Shown here: positions 11,324 through 23,809 of the stretch, in pieces | Layout: each line of letters starts with the position of its first letter | Numbering within the stretch: position 1 is the stretch's first letter | DNA from: Liquidambar formosana | Lineage: Eukaryota; Streptophyta; Magnoliopsida; Saxifragales; Altingiaceae | Direction of reading: 5' to 3' | Assembly: GCA_039720395.1 (NCBI GenBank) | Contig: CM077833.1 | Coordinates: forward strand, 4,238,797 to 4,302,796 | Length of the DNA stretch: 64,000 bases | Translations under genes and position numbers: made by a program | The notes under the pieces: model-generated | Seen by the model: the letters and a program-made list of their open reading frames with translations, nothing else | What the model was told of the DNA's origin: nothing | Database searches by the model: none

Positions 11324-12364
11324 TGTGAACCCACGAAAAAGCGCGGAGCCCACAAGGGTTTGGCAAAAGTATAAGGGGTTTAAAGACAACGAACAAAAAG
11401 GGAGTCGCCACCTCATTTTTTAGGGAAAAGAGGAAAACCACAAAAATGTTTTATTTTCAAAACCACATGACTCCATTAAAGGAAAAGCAAAGTCTTTGAA
11501 ACTAGAAAATTGGATCCGGGGGCTAAGTTACGACATGGGAAGGTTCTGGGCAAAAGCCCATAGGCACCTACATCGCCCGAGTTGGTCTCTTAATTTAATT
11601 GGGCTAACTTAAGATCTTTTCCACTCAAATATCATCATATATCATCACAAGGCAGCATGCATATCATATAATCCATCCAATCATCCATGCATAATCACTC
11701 AAATAAAACAAAACAGAAGAAAAAAAGAAAAGAAAAGAAAAGCCTAGGATACTTGGATCCTAGAACGGACTTGAGCCTCACGAAGAGTGCCTACATACCA
11801 TGCAGCGAAATACATGGATCAAAGTCCACGTAGTTCGAAAAGAATAGGGTTACAACCTAATACAAACCTATGGTAAAAACCCTAGGTTTCCTCATTTGAA
11901 AATACATCGATTAATCCAAAACTGAAAACTTCCACAAGAGGAAAACTTTGATAAAAACCAGAATTTATTATTAAGGAAACCTTTGATAATTACCATAAGC
12001 TTGTATTAAGAAGTAACCCTAAGAGGGAGAAGAGAAAAGAAAGAAAAAGAAAGGTGAATTGGGGCACCTTCAAACCCTACTTACCTGAGCGCACAAGCTC
12101 CTAGCATTAGCCATTTCAGACCATAGCAGCCCTATTTACAATAGGACAAGCATTGTACCTGTTTGCACCCTTACAAGTGCACACAATCATGCAAAGAAAG
12201 CAATATGCAAATCTGGACAGAACCTTGAAAAGGCCTAAAATTATCCATTTATCATGCAAACAATAGGAATAATGAATAACTAAGGACCCTAACTCAATCC
12301 TACATGCAATGACTCGACTAACATGCATAAAGACCTACCAAAGACACACTAACAAGCATAAGAG
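11324..12364 (-). repeat. T1 5' LTR, PBS-side part
   Basis: Starts TGTGAACCC next to the PBS and stops at the S1 insertion. It contains GGAGTCGCCA at 11401-11410, a copy of the outer ten bases of the PBS. It also holds the conserved block around ACCATGCAGCGAAATACATGG. It continues at 15182. Confidence 0.88.
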
Positions 12365-14375
12365 TGTGAACCCCGGAAATCGGGCCCACAAGGGATTGAA
12401 AGAAAATGGATTTGAAAAAGAAAAAGGAAAGGAGTCGCCACCTTATTTTTTAAAGGAAACAAGGAAAACCCTAAAAATAGTTTGTTTTAAGAAAACAATT
12501 TGAATGACTCCATAAAAAAAGGAAAGGCAAAAACCAATCTTTTGAAAACCAAAGAAATCGGGGATTCGGAGGCTAAGTTATGACATGGGAAGGTTCTAGG
12601 CAAAGCCTATAGGCACCCATGTCACCCTTTCGGTCTCTCAGTTCATTTGGGCTAAATTAAGATCTTTCCCATACAAAAATCAGCAAGTATATCATCACAA
12701 GAATTGCATGCATATCATATATTTCATTCATCCATCCATGCATAATAAGCACATAAAAACAGAAAAAGAAAAAGAAGAAAAGAAAACAAAAATAAACCTA
12801 GGATGCTTGGATCCTAGAACGGACTTGAGCCTCACGAAGAGCGCCTACGTACCATGCAGCGAAATACATGGATCAAAGTCTACGTAGTTCGATTAGAACT
12901 AAGGTTAAGACTTAATACAAACCTATGGTTAAAACCCTAGGTTTCCTTATTTGATCAAAAGAGTTGAATTTGATAGAGAGTTTGATTGTAGAAAGAACTC
13001 CACAAAATGGAAACTTTAATAAAAACCAGAATTTTATTTATGAAGGAAACCTTTGATTAAACCATAGACTTGTATTAAAAATTAACCCTAAATAGGGAGA
13101 AGAGAAGGGATAAGGAAGAAAGGTGAATTGGGGCACCTTCACACCCACTTACCTGAGCGCAATTGCTCCAAACATTAGCCATTTCAGACATAAGCAGCCC
13201 TATTTGCCATAGGACAAATACCACACCTATTTGCACCCTTACAAGTGCTCAAAACCATGCAAAAACACTAACATGCAAATCTGGACAGAATAGTATTATG
13301 ACCTAAAATCATCCACTAAGCATGCCAATAGCAAAAACAGCGAACAATAATAGTCCTAACATATTCCTAGAACCATATCATGCATAAAAACCCTAAAACA
13401 TACTGACATGCATGCAAAACTATCATGTTTACTCCATATGAAAAACATATACAGCAAACACGAAGAAAAACCAAATAAAAAAGTCTACTTTATCATGCTA
13501 TATGAAAACAAACACAAAACAATAACTCTAAAACCCTAAACTCACAAATATGCTTAAAAACTCACAAGACATACTTTAATCATGCTAAAACCAAACTAAA
13601 CAGAAATTATATCATGCATATTAACTAACTAAAGCAATATAACATGATGAAAATCCTAACTCTAACATGCAATGACACTAATCCTAGCACAAGGACAAAC
13701 AGGAGCACAAGAATCATAACTATGCATTAAAAACCTAAAGGACAGCCCTAAAGCATGCTAAACAGTAGATAAAAAATAGATATTCCATGTATATTAACTA
13801 GCTAGAGTGTTAATACATGATAAAAAAGTTACCTTTAACATGCAATAAGCCTAACCCATATGAAAACCTAGTTTAAGCTTGAATAGAGAAGGAGAATACC
13901 TTATTCTCTGTCAAACACTCAAGTATTAATGCATAAAGTGGCTCCCCTTGTGTTTGTAATTGTTCGTGGCTCCTCAGGTCTTTAGAGTGAATCAAACCAA
14001 CACGAATCCTCCTCTTTGTCAAAGTGGTATCACAGCAAAGAGATCAAAACTCACTCAACTTTGAAAAGAAATAGAAAACAAAAAGAGAACAAGAGAAAAG
14101 AAAAGTGATTTTCGTCACTTTGCAGCAGCAGCAACTTCAATCGCGTTTTTGGGTATGAAAATGTTGGATTTGGACAAAGCTTGTGAAATACAAAGTTGTA
14201 GAGAATTGAATTATCTTTCTAACAAGACCAATTTCATCAAATTCTAACTTCGGATGAAAAAGTTATGATTAAAATACTGACTGCTGGTTTTCAGAAAATC
14301 TGCTGCTGAATTATGACAAATTTCACTCCCTCCAAACCCTATTCTCCTCTCCCTTGTTTAAAGACATTAAGAGAG

Positions 14376-14384
14376 TATTTATAG
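14376..14384 (-). promoter_or_regulatory. S1 LTR TATA box
   Basis: The minus strand reads CTATAAATA, the same form as in the T2, T3 and T4 LTRs. Confidence 0.6.
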
Positions 14385-14522
14385 CTGAAATCTGGAGTTT
14401 CCCTTTCCTTCCTGGACTAGGTTTCCTTGGAGAATAATCAAAAGGTATTTTATAATGATAAAAGACTTCTAATCTGAATAGGAAAAGGAAATTGTCTTTT
14501 ATAAAAATTGGGAGACTGACCG

Positions 14523-14586
14523 CTAACACGCATGCACATGTATCGTATGTGCGTACACACACTCATCACATACGTACACGTGTTAG
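14523..14586. repeat. nested inverted repeat in the S1 U3
   Basis: Outer arms CTAACACG (14523-14530) and CGTGTTAG (14579-14586), inner arms CGTATGTG (14544-14551) and CACATACG (14567-14574), all perfect. It lies about 140 bp upstream of the TATA box, where other LTRs of the family carry the GC-rich module. Confidence 0.8.
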
Positions 14587-16166
14587 TGTCATGATAAAAA
14601 TGGCTAATTTAATAAAATAATTTTCTTTTCATTTTAACCAAAAATCTCATGCTGTGATTCGCACTAATTCTTCAAGGATAATCCGTAAATAACCACACTA
14701 AACTCATCATCAGGCCATATCAAAATTGAACTTCATGAAACACTTTTGAGGGTAAAATGATGACTAATGAAAGTCAATTTGAAAAGATTTGGTTGGTAAT
14801 TGTGAGTCAATTAGAGCTAACCCAAGGAAGGGTCAATTAACCAACTTGAACTACATCGAGCCATTTTAATCCCGAGCCATTGACTTACCAAATTGAACCT
14901 AGAAATACCTCTTATGCATCCATATGAACTCCAATTGACAATTTGGAGATCATTCCAAGGTCAAATGAAAAGTTTGGGACTTAAAAGACGATTATGCCCC
15001 TCAAGTCACAAAAGCTCTTATTATCCCTCAAGATCAACTCCAATTTGAACCAAAATTCATATCCATTGTCCTTGTGACTCTAGAAAACTAATGCAAGTGA
15101 CTAGACTCAAAAACAAAACAAAAACATGCATGAAATGATGAGCCCTAGTAAGGTGGTGCAAAAATGGGGTGTGACAAAGAGACTCCAATAATATCAATAA
15201 ACATGATAACAAAGCAATATTCTAACCAAAAAAGATGTCATTTTATGTAAAATATGCAAATAGGCCTCCTTACGGCGAGCTTTCTTAAGCGAAACTATCC
15301 TAGGATAATTTCACGTAAGAAAGTCATTATGGGGAGGTGCAATCAACATATCCTACGTAAAATATATACCTTAGAACATAATAGAAGTGATTTCATGCTT
15401 AAACACATCACAGAAGACTCTCATGCAGAACCTCACTCAATGAAAAGGATAATTATCCTTAGGAAAGGATAATGTCTCCAAAAACCCTATAAAATATACT
15501 ATATGAATGCAAACCTAGCATGATTCAACTATATGCAGCATATATAGAATAACTATGATGAGACACAACTCACAAAGCTAAGCTAAGCATGCTGTATGAA
15601 ACTTGTGCGATTTCAGGGTTATCGATACCCTAATCTCACAACTATGCATTAAAACCAATGAAATGACTCTAAGACATGCTCAAATTATCATGAATATCAT
15701 TCATATAGCATATATTGACTAACAAGAACATCCACACATGATAATAATCACAGCAACCTAAACATGTGAACTACGCATGATTTAACAAGATAGAGCAAAT
15801 AAGGCTATCAAATCCTTAGTAAACCAGGGATTATCAAGCATATAAAGCCATAATCTATCCTAAAATCATTCATATAACATCACATAAACATTGAATTCCA
15901 TCCATAAGAAGAACAATTGCATGCACCATAACTATCTTAGAAGAAGAAGAAGAAAGAGAAGAAGGAGAAGCAGAAAATTCATGTTCAGCATTAAAGAGAC
16001 ATGCTTACCTCTTGTAGACTCTTCCTTGTCTTCAATCCTCTTGTTTCCTTGCCTGCTTGGGGTTGAAGAGCCTCCTCTTGAAGTCCTTCTAGCTCTCCAA
16101 ACTCGTAGCTCCCTCTCTCTCTAAGTGTAAAGTGCAATTAACCTCCTATGTGCTGAATATCATGTC

Positions 16167-16175
16167 CTTTATATA
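16167..16175 (-). promoter_or_regulatory. T1 LTR TATA box
   Basis: The minus strand reads TATATAAAG, about 190 bp downstream of HP2 in the transcription direction. Confidence 0.6.
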
Positions 16176-16364
16176 GATAACTGACCCCCTAAACCAATGG
16201 CTAGGACTAATTCACTAAATAATGATCCTAGGGCTATTAGAGACTCTCTTGGTGCTCAAACAACTCAAACCTACACACTCCTAAGCTCAGACAAGTTGTT
16301 TTGGCAGGAGGAAACTGTCAAAAAAGGGAAAGAAGAGTCAGAAGTTGACTTAAAGTAGGAGTCT

Positions 16365-16444
16365 CTCGGGTAACCAACTAGGCCTGGACGGTTAGCCGTC
16401 TGGGCTTGGACGGCTGATCGTCCAGCCCCGGACGGTTACCCGAG
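16365..16444. repeat. palindromic hairpin module HP2 in the T1 LTR
   Basis: Outer arms CTCGGGTAACC and GGTTACCCGAG are perfectly complementary over 11 bp. Compared with CTCGGGTGACC/GGTCACCCGAG in T2-T4, both arms changed together. Inner stems GACGG/CCGTC recur twice. Confidence 0.88.
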
Positions 16445-17166
16445 GCCCTCCTATTTTCGCTTCGGTTTTGACTACTACTTGCTTCAGAAGTCCTAAAATT
16501 TTCAAATTAAGTCCGATTTTGATGAAATAAAAGCCAAAACGACCGTGTTTCGAAGGGGAACACATTTTTAAGTATTTTGGGACAAAAATCCTCAACCATG
16601 GGTGCATGGTTAGGTTTTACAAAGGTGGTTAACCATGGTGCTTCACCGTCGCTAAGCTGGGTTTGTGCACAAGGTCGAACCGAATGCTTTCCCAATCGAA
16701 AATTGATCTTTCTAAACATGTTTAGGACATAAATAAAGCCCAATTGAAGTTAATTGAGAGAAGATTGATTGGGTCTTATGAGTCAATTTGAGCAAACCAA
16801 GAAAGGGTCTTTTAGCCAACCCGAACCATTACGAGCCGAATTGATCTTAAACCATTAATTCATGAAATTGAACCTATATATGGACTCTATATAACCATAT
16901 GAACTTGATGGGATGACTCGGGATTCATTCCAAGGTCAAATGGAAAATATACGGCTTAAAAGACGATTATGCCCTTAAAGTCGCAAAAGTTCTTATTAAC
17001 TATCGAAATGAACTCCAAATCACTTCAAAATTCATACACATGATATTCAATGCCAAAGAAATTCAATGCCAAAGAAACTCAATGCAAAAGACTAGACTCA
17101 AAAAGGACTCAAAATCCTACATGAAATGATATGTCCTAGCTAAGGTGACAAAAATGGGGTGTGACA

Positions 17167-18363
17167 CCCTATTATTTTTATCAAATACAAATAGGCATAT
17201 ACAGAACTATTCTTTATTCACTAAAACCCTTTCTCTCATAGACTTTAAAGCCCTTCTTGCATGATCAGTGTGTGACCCATTAGGTTCACATCATCAAGTA
17301 GTAGGAATAGCACAAGCTGTGCACAATGGAACTCTTTCCATTTAGGGTCTAATTGGAACTCCTTCTAATTCCCTAATTGATTATAACTCACTTATATCAA
17401 TTAGGGCTTCTACTAACCATGAATAACACCTAGCATATGGTTCATGGTCTTGTCCTTAATGAGGTAAAAAAGTATCTAACAAAGAACCCTTCTGTTATAG
17501 TTTATAGGTTACAATTACATCCTTCCATCTACACAATGTCTCCAATTGAACTAATAGGACATGGAAGTCTATCAAGTCCCTAGTTCAATTACTTTATACT
17601 CATTTATAGATATCAACTCATTGATGAACTCATGAAACTGTTTTCATATTCATCCTACCATGGCCATGGATGTAATGAGTTATATTATGAATGCTATATG
17701 AGACATTCTCTCTCTTTTTCCTAAGAGTGATGGATTCCTTGTTGATCACTCACATGCCTTTATACATATAGCAATAGGGCCAATGAACACCCTTACAGAC
17801 CGCTATAAGGATCTGCACTTAGTGTTATCAAACTTCTAAAGCTACATGAATAAGACAACTATGGTGTCTCAGGTCTAAGGATTACTTATACCACTATAAC
17901 AATGAGAAACTGATTGACAGGCAGGTTAAAACTCCATTCAGTTTATCTCATATCTTTGGTCACATTCAATGTACCTATTCTATTAATAGGCACCCACCTG
18001 TTAGTTGTAGTGTCTCCACACAAATAGCTTGAGACCAGCTATCCTCCTATAGAGTCAACCTAACAAGTGCTAGTCCTATGGTTCATTATTGTCCATCATA
18101 GTGAACCTTCAACTAGGAATGCTTTAGGAGTTTAGTAAAGAGATATATCTACAGTCTCAAAATTACAACTCTTTGTAATTCCATATTCTCAACTCTAACT
18201 TCATGGGCATATTATGTAAATATAAATGATGCATATAAACATAATAGAATAAGCCCTTTTATTAAATCAATAATAAATGTGATATACATAAATGAAATCA
18301 AATGATTGTTCCTGATCCCTAAACGATCATCTCTATGATTGGCTCTAGGGCATAATCTGAACA
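17167..18363 (-). repeat. C1 3' LTR, truncated by T1
   Basis: Ends GGGCATAATCTGAACA, matching the reverse complement of the C3 LTR start (TGTTAGGATTATGCCC) with two changes. Its other end is interrupted at 17166/17167. Confidence 0.88.
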
Positions 18364-18380
18364 ATCTCCCACTTGCACTA
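18364..18380 (-). promoter_or_regulatory. C1 polypurine tract
   Basis: The minus strand reads GTGCAAGTGGGAGAT directly before the LTR, a typical Copia PPT and identical in core to C3. Confidence 0.75.
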
Positions 18381-21300
18381 AAGCCAATCGACCATGTATC
18401 GCATACCTATCTTCTCAAGATGTTGGTCTTAGACATAACCAATTATGTTTTAAAGCTTTAGTCAATAGGTCTACAAAAACTTATGTAGATAATATCTTCT
18501 ATAATGTATCTATTACATCTTCTAATGATTCCTCTAATCACTTGGAATTGCTGCTCTATGTGTTTGGACTTTTGATGAGACTGTGATTCCTATGCTTGAG
18601 TTGTAGACCCATTGTTGTCACAAAACAAGGTATGGGCAACTCAATGGAAGGAACAACTCCAAGTTCTAAATGAACTTATAGATCCAAACAGTCTCCTAGA
18701 CAATGCGACAATTAATTCACCCTCAATAATGGAATCCACTGTATCTTTTATACAGTTCTTCCATTATGTATTTCACCAACTAAAGTGAATATAAAATATA
18801 CCCCATATGGATTATATCCAAATCCATATACCCATCTACTATGAGTTTACAATTTCCATATACAATCCAATATTCCAAATTTGAATTGACTGATAATTAT
18901 TTGTAACAATTACAACATAATAGATATCAGGTTCAATACATAGTGTAAAATAAGGCTTCTTAACACTTTAAGAACCTTACTTATGTTATCCTAGGGGACA
19001 TGCCCTTGAATAATGAATTCTATATACATCTGAAGTAAATCAGACTTCTCTTAGAATTCTCTATGTTAAACTCCTTCAATATTTCAACTATGTTTAATGA
19101 TTTGGAGATACTTAGCAATCTATATGATCTATCTCTATAGATCTTGTTGGATGCTTCTGCTAAATCTTTTATGAAGAAGTTTTTCTCAAAAACTAAAACT
19201 TCATATTAGATAACATTCATATATCATTCATAATAATTAGGATGTCATCTTATTGATAGGATAAAGAAAAATTGATCGCACTCCCACTAACCTTTTATAC
19301 ACTCATGGTCCATCTATACAATGAGAGAAATCAAATAATTTGATTACTTTAACTTTATAGATGTTCTAATTATGAGAATATTGTAACTTCTATAACTTAC
19401 ACACTTTTATGGTTTTTCACCATTGGATATAACATCTTTATATTCTTTTTGACATATCTTATATTTCAAAATGTGTGTTTATAGATTACAAGATCCAAAT
19501 GATGGATTTTAGCATAACTATTATCAAACAAGTTTCTTTATAGACAACCTTTTGCCTATGTTGAAACATTCTCAAATAGCCTAGCCTTCTAGGTCTCTAC
19601 CTAACCATATTGGATTTAATGACTCTTAGTCATTTCTCGAGTTGATGTCAAACATCGCCGAATCATAATCAACAGGATTATTTTAGTGATCTTTATCACC
19701 ATAGAACTATTCTTACACATATTAATAGAGATACTGTATCTCTTATATGTTGAAAAATATCCAATTTGATCCATGAAAGGACTGTGGTGTAATTAAAGGT
19801 TTTGCCTCAATAGGGGCAAAGGGTTGGATCTTTGTTGGTTTGTGGCTTTACAGACAATTCTGTAAATTCTATCTACTTTTGCATCTTTCTTGAATGAACT
19901 CTTTCTCAAGAAAATCCAGCAAACATCCTAATGGACAACTTTTGTTCATTAGGGTAATAGAAATACTATCCCAACCATTCTTTGGGATATACCACAATTC
20001 AATACTTATTTGACCTTATTTTCAGATTGTCTACATTATGTCTCTAGACATACGTAACACAATCTCAAGCCTTAACATCTTTAAGTTGGGTTTCTTTCCA
20101 TATCATATTTGATATAATTGGGACAAAACTGGAGTGAACCCTAAATTATCAATATGTAGCAATTTTAAGGTTTATCCTAGATGGATACATTAGTAAAACT
20201 CATCATGGATCAAACCATATCTTAATAGGGTTCAATTCGTTCTCTTAGATTCACCATTGAGCTATGGTATTCTAAGAGGAGTCTACTGTAATTGAATGCT
20301 TACTCTATATAACTATATGCATCACAATGTATTAGTCAAATTATAAATGTAACTCTTTTACTTCACCAAGTAAAAGATGGACTTGGTCATCTCATAACTA
20401 AGTCATGTTTGCTACATTTAAATGAGAGTTTCTACATCTCTTGTATTCTTAGAATACTTTGCATTCGCTCTAATTAGTCATTTAAATTCAGAAATCAAAT
20501 TTCTAGAATGTCTTAAATGACCTAGTTAAGAAATAAGTTCCAAAATTAATCTAGCAACTCTTGCTCTATTAAAATTTTAAAAGGTAACTTATTATCTACT
20601 TAACTTTCTGCTTCCATTTAGATTACACTAGAATCCAAAAACCAAGAAGCAGAACTAACCAACAATTTAGTTTAGAGCATGAACCAAAACTTCAAAAGTT
20701 TGGTTCTTCTAGGAAAATTGATACTTTATCAAGTTCCCTTTTCAATACCTTATATTTACTACAAAATAAATATATTTCTTTGTTTTTGACTTTTCAAGAC
20801 TTGCTTCTCTCTATGCTTCCATTTTTAAATCACATCTAGCTTCTCAAGCTATTCTATGTGATTAATCATTTTTCAAAAGAATAATTATTAATAAACAACC
20901 TTTGTTACATCCTAGTCTAGAAGAAGTCCTTTATAAGTACTATACTTTATAGTATTATTCTAATCACTATACAACCTTTGTATGTGATGTAGGACATTAA
21001 AGGCACTTGCATTGACTAATTTTGCCTCTGAAGCTCATTAGTCATCAATACTATCATATAGCATGGCAACAAGATGCCAATTGTGCATAGTGTCTTTTTC
21101 TTCTTAGGATGTTTTATGGAGGCCCTTTAAGAAAAGGCCTAATAGCATATAAACAATCATTTGAAATTGAGAACAATTCTCAATTTCCTAAGTCAATCAA
21201 AAAAATCGGGTTTAGTCAAACTATCAATATCCTATACATTAGTAAATAGGGGTTTTGTGGTGAGTAATTAGGTAATCTACATAAACAGAGAATTAGATTT

Positions 21301-21426
21301 CATTTTTAATCCATAATGATCGGTCTTTAATCATATGGTACCTCCCACTATTTATTAAATTCCATACACCCTCTAATGGAATTCGGGAATCTCATTCCTA
21401 ATGGGGATTGGGGTGCCACTGTGACC
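18381..21426 (-). other. C1 internal region, decayed pol
   Basis: About 3 kb without usable ORFs. Alignment by eye with C3 internal sequence shows it is the reverse of about 28800-31830. The segment next to the PPT corresponds to the C-terminal end of a Copia RNase H, read only through stops. Confidence 0.7.
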
Positions 21427-21620
21427 TAGAAGCCTCACATGTTAGTTTCTTGGCTTCTAACCCACAATAAGAAGACAACTCTTTGTCTATTGCTTCATAA
21501 GCATGATCCAATTGTTTTGCCTCTAGGGAACGTACTCCTCACATGTTAGTTTCTTGGAATACTTCCCTAGTTAAGTTAAGCCCATCATTCACACAGGTAT
21601 GTTTCGCCAAATATATACCT
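21427..21620. repeat. three stem-loops with a shared loop, C1 copy
   Basis: Loop TCACATGTTAGTTTCTT occurs at 21435-21451 between TAGAAGCC and GGCTTCTA, and at 21539-21555 between CTAGGGAAcGTACTCC and GGAATACTTCCCTAG. A third copy near 21611 has lost its right arm by a small deletion. It matches the block at 28573-28790 in C3. Confidence 0.85.
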
Positions 21621-21963
21621 CACATGTTAGTTATACCAGTTTAGGCACCCCATGATATCTCATATATGATAATTTCAAGTAATGTCTTTAACATGGGTAG
21701 CTCCTACATGTCCGCAGCCAGGTACCCACATTAAGGGACGTTAGATGATCCTATAATGATGAAAGGCAATGAAGAATCCATTCCCTAATGCATTCTCCAT
21801 TTAGAACTTAATATTAAAAGAAGAGGGGTTTTTGAAGGGTCTCATCAAATTAACATACATCTCATGCATCTAAATATAAAAAATTGAATAGCATAATAAT
21901 AATAATCCACTTATCGATATTAGTCCCTAAAAAGAGACATATAATGATCTATGGATTTGGAGT

Positions 21964-22174
21964 AGTTGAGTTATAGATTTAGGGTTTAAGTGGAGAAAAA
22001 GAAGAAAGAAAAGAGAAAGAAGAGAAAGAGAAGGAGAAGAAAAACCAACGGGAATAGAATTAGAGAGCCAGTTCTAATTCTCTCTAACCCTATCAGCCCC
22101 TATTATATTAATAATTAAGAAATTACAAAAGTGCCCTTATAACATAGCAAAAATAACATAAGGCAATGCTAACA
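21964..22174 (-). repeat. C2 3' LTR
   Basis: 211 bp, about ten differences from the 5' LTR. It is followed on the plus strand by CTCCCTCTTAAGC, which is the PPT read in reverse. Confidence 0.88.
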
Positions 22175-22181
22175 CTCCCTC

Positions 22182-23048
22182 TTAAGCTGGAGCATAGAGA
22201 TCAAACATGCCCAGCTTGAAAGATAGGCGTTGAAAAGGAACACGAGATAAAGGCTTTGTAAGAATATCTCCAAGCTGATCATCGGAGCGAATATAAGGAG
22301 TAGTAAGCTCGCGCTGCAATAGCAAATCTCGAATAAAGTGACAGTCAACCTCAATATGCTTTATCCGCTCATGAAAAACAGGATTGTTGGCAATAAAGAT
22401 AGCAGCTTGATTGTCACAATACATATCCATAGGAGTAGTAATGTTAAGGCCAAAATCAGTAAGAAGGGAGCAAACCTAAAGCATTTCAGAAGCAGTATGA
22501 GCCATAGTGCGATATTCGGCTTCAGCACTAGACTGCGCAACAATAGTCTGCTTTTTACTACGCCAAGTAACTAAATTACCCCCAACAAAGGTACAGTAAC
22601 CAGAAGTAGACCGCTGATCAAAACAAGAACCGGCCCAATCAGCATCACTAAAACCAGTTACAGACAAGGTACGAGACAGTTTGTACAACAAACCGCAACC
22701 AGGAGTACACTTTAAATAACGAAGAACACGACAAACTGCCTCAAAGTGGGGTTGACGAGGAGCATGCATGAACTGACTAACAACCCCAACTGCATAAGTA
22801 ATGTCAGGTCCAGTAATAGTAAGATAGATCAACTTCCCAACCAATCTACGATAGCGACCAACATCACCAAACACTTCCCCCTGATCGCTATCGAGCTTAA
22901 TAGAAGAATCCATAGGGGTGTCAGCTGGACAAGAACCCAAAAGACCCTGTTTCAGACAGAAGATCAAGAACATATTTCCTTTGAGACAAAGAAATGCCCT
23001 GAGAAGAACGGGCAACTTCAATACCAAGGAAATAACAAAGAGAACCAA
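22182..23048 (-). pseudogene. C2 RNase H and RT C-terminal part
   Basis: Copia RNase H motifs: GFSDADWAGSCFDQRSTSGY, QSSAEAEYRTM, then after a TAG at about 22476 (Trp in relatives) the block YCDNQAAIFIANNPVFHERIKH. It ends with the usual DILTKPL segment next to the PPT. It is joined to the RT segment by a one-base insertion near 22945. Confidence 0.9.
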
Positions 23049-23805
23049 GATCTTTAGTTTGAAAGTGGGTACCCAAATAGTATTTTAAATCAGCAATGCC
23101 CATAGAATCATCCCCAGAGATGATAATATCATCAACATAGACAATGAGAACTATAGTACCAGTAGAAGAACGACGAACAAATACAGAATGGTCAGAGGTA
23201 GAGCGTAAAAAACCATATGCCAACACAACATAACTAAAGCGATCAAACCATGCGCGAGGGGACTGTTTTAGACCATATAACGCCTTCTTCAAGCGACAAA
23301 CAAGATTCTTATGACCAACAACAGCATAGCCAGGTGCTTGATCCATATAGACTTCTTCATAGAGATCACCATGAAGAAAGGCATTCTTGATGTCAAGCTG
23401 GTATAGAGGCCAAGAGCGACTAATTGCCACTGAGAGTAAGATGCGTACAGAGTTAAAACGAGCAACAGGAGAAAAGGTCTCCAAATAGTCGACACCATAA
23501 GTCTGAGTATATCCTTTAGCCACCAAACGCGCCTTAAGGTGCTCAACAAAACCATCAGGAAGGTATTTGACAGTATACACCCAACAACAGCCGACAGTGT
23601 GTTTCCTGGAAGGAAGGAAAGTAAGCTCCCATGTCTGATTATGATGAAAAGCACTCATTTCCTCATCCATAGCTTGTTTCAAGCCAGAAGAAGATAACGC
23701 CTGCTTATAAGAAGAAAGAATAGAAACAGAAGACAAAGAACAAGCAAAGGAGTGCATGTAAGGGGAAAGACGATCATAAGACAAGAAATGAGCAATAGGA
23801 TGTTG
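22921..23805 (-). pseudogene. C2 reverse transcriptase
   Basis: Contains the Copia RT core: LDIKNAFLHGDLYEEVYM, KALYGLKQSPRAWF and the catalytic block VYVDDIIISGDD. The C3 insertion cuts the protein just upstream, within the HPI segment that usually precedes the RT; the other half is at 33531. The RT itself has no stop over about 280 residues. Confidence 0.92.
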
Positions 23806-23809
23806 GGTG

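Larger units (their letters stand above)
12365..15176 (-). mobile_element. S1: solo Tat LTR inside the T1 LTR
   Basis: 2812 bp from TGTGAACCC to GTGTGACA, with no internal region. It is flanked by a perfect 5-bp target duplication, AAGAG at 12360-12364 and 15177-15181, so it is a complete insertion reduced to one LTR by recombination. The U3 lacks the GC-rich palindromic module and has a different nested hairpin at 14523-14586. Confidence 0.92.
1..17166 (-). mobile_element. T1: degenerate Tat-lineage Ty3/gypsy retrotransposon, one end outside the window
   Basis: Minus-strand element. Reading down from its 5' LTR at 17166 it has the LTR, a primer binding site at 11303-11320, gag, protease, RT/RNase H, archaeal-type RNase H, integrase (stop near 3743), a purine tract, and two genes in the opposite orientation. 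Its PPT and 3' LTR lie before base 1. The order PR-RT-RNH-aRNH-INT and the extra aRNH domain are the hallmarks of the Tat lineage (Ogre/Retand type); extra antisense ORFs between pol and 3' LTR are known for that lineage. A solo LTR (S1) interrupts its 5' LTR. The far end at 17166 abuts the middle of a Copia LTR (C1), so T1 inserted into C1. All frames are broken. Confidence 0.9.
15182..17166 (-). repeat. T1 5' LTR, U3-side part
   Basis: Continues the LTR begun at 11324 and ends GGGGTGTGACA at 17166. Together the two parts make about 3.03 kb. It carries the TATA box and module HP2. Confidence 0.88.
17167..21963 (-). mobile_element. C1: outer Copia-type element, left part
   Basis: A minus-strand relative of C3. 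The first 1197 bp are its 3' LTR, cut by T1. The rest is internal sequence matching C3 in reverse (for example the pol-end region near 18470 and the stem-loop block at 21427-21620). No long ORF remains. It stops at GGAGT (21959-21963), the target duplication of C2, and resumes at 37075. Confidence 0.88.
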
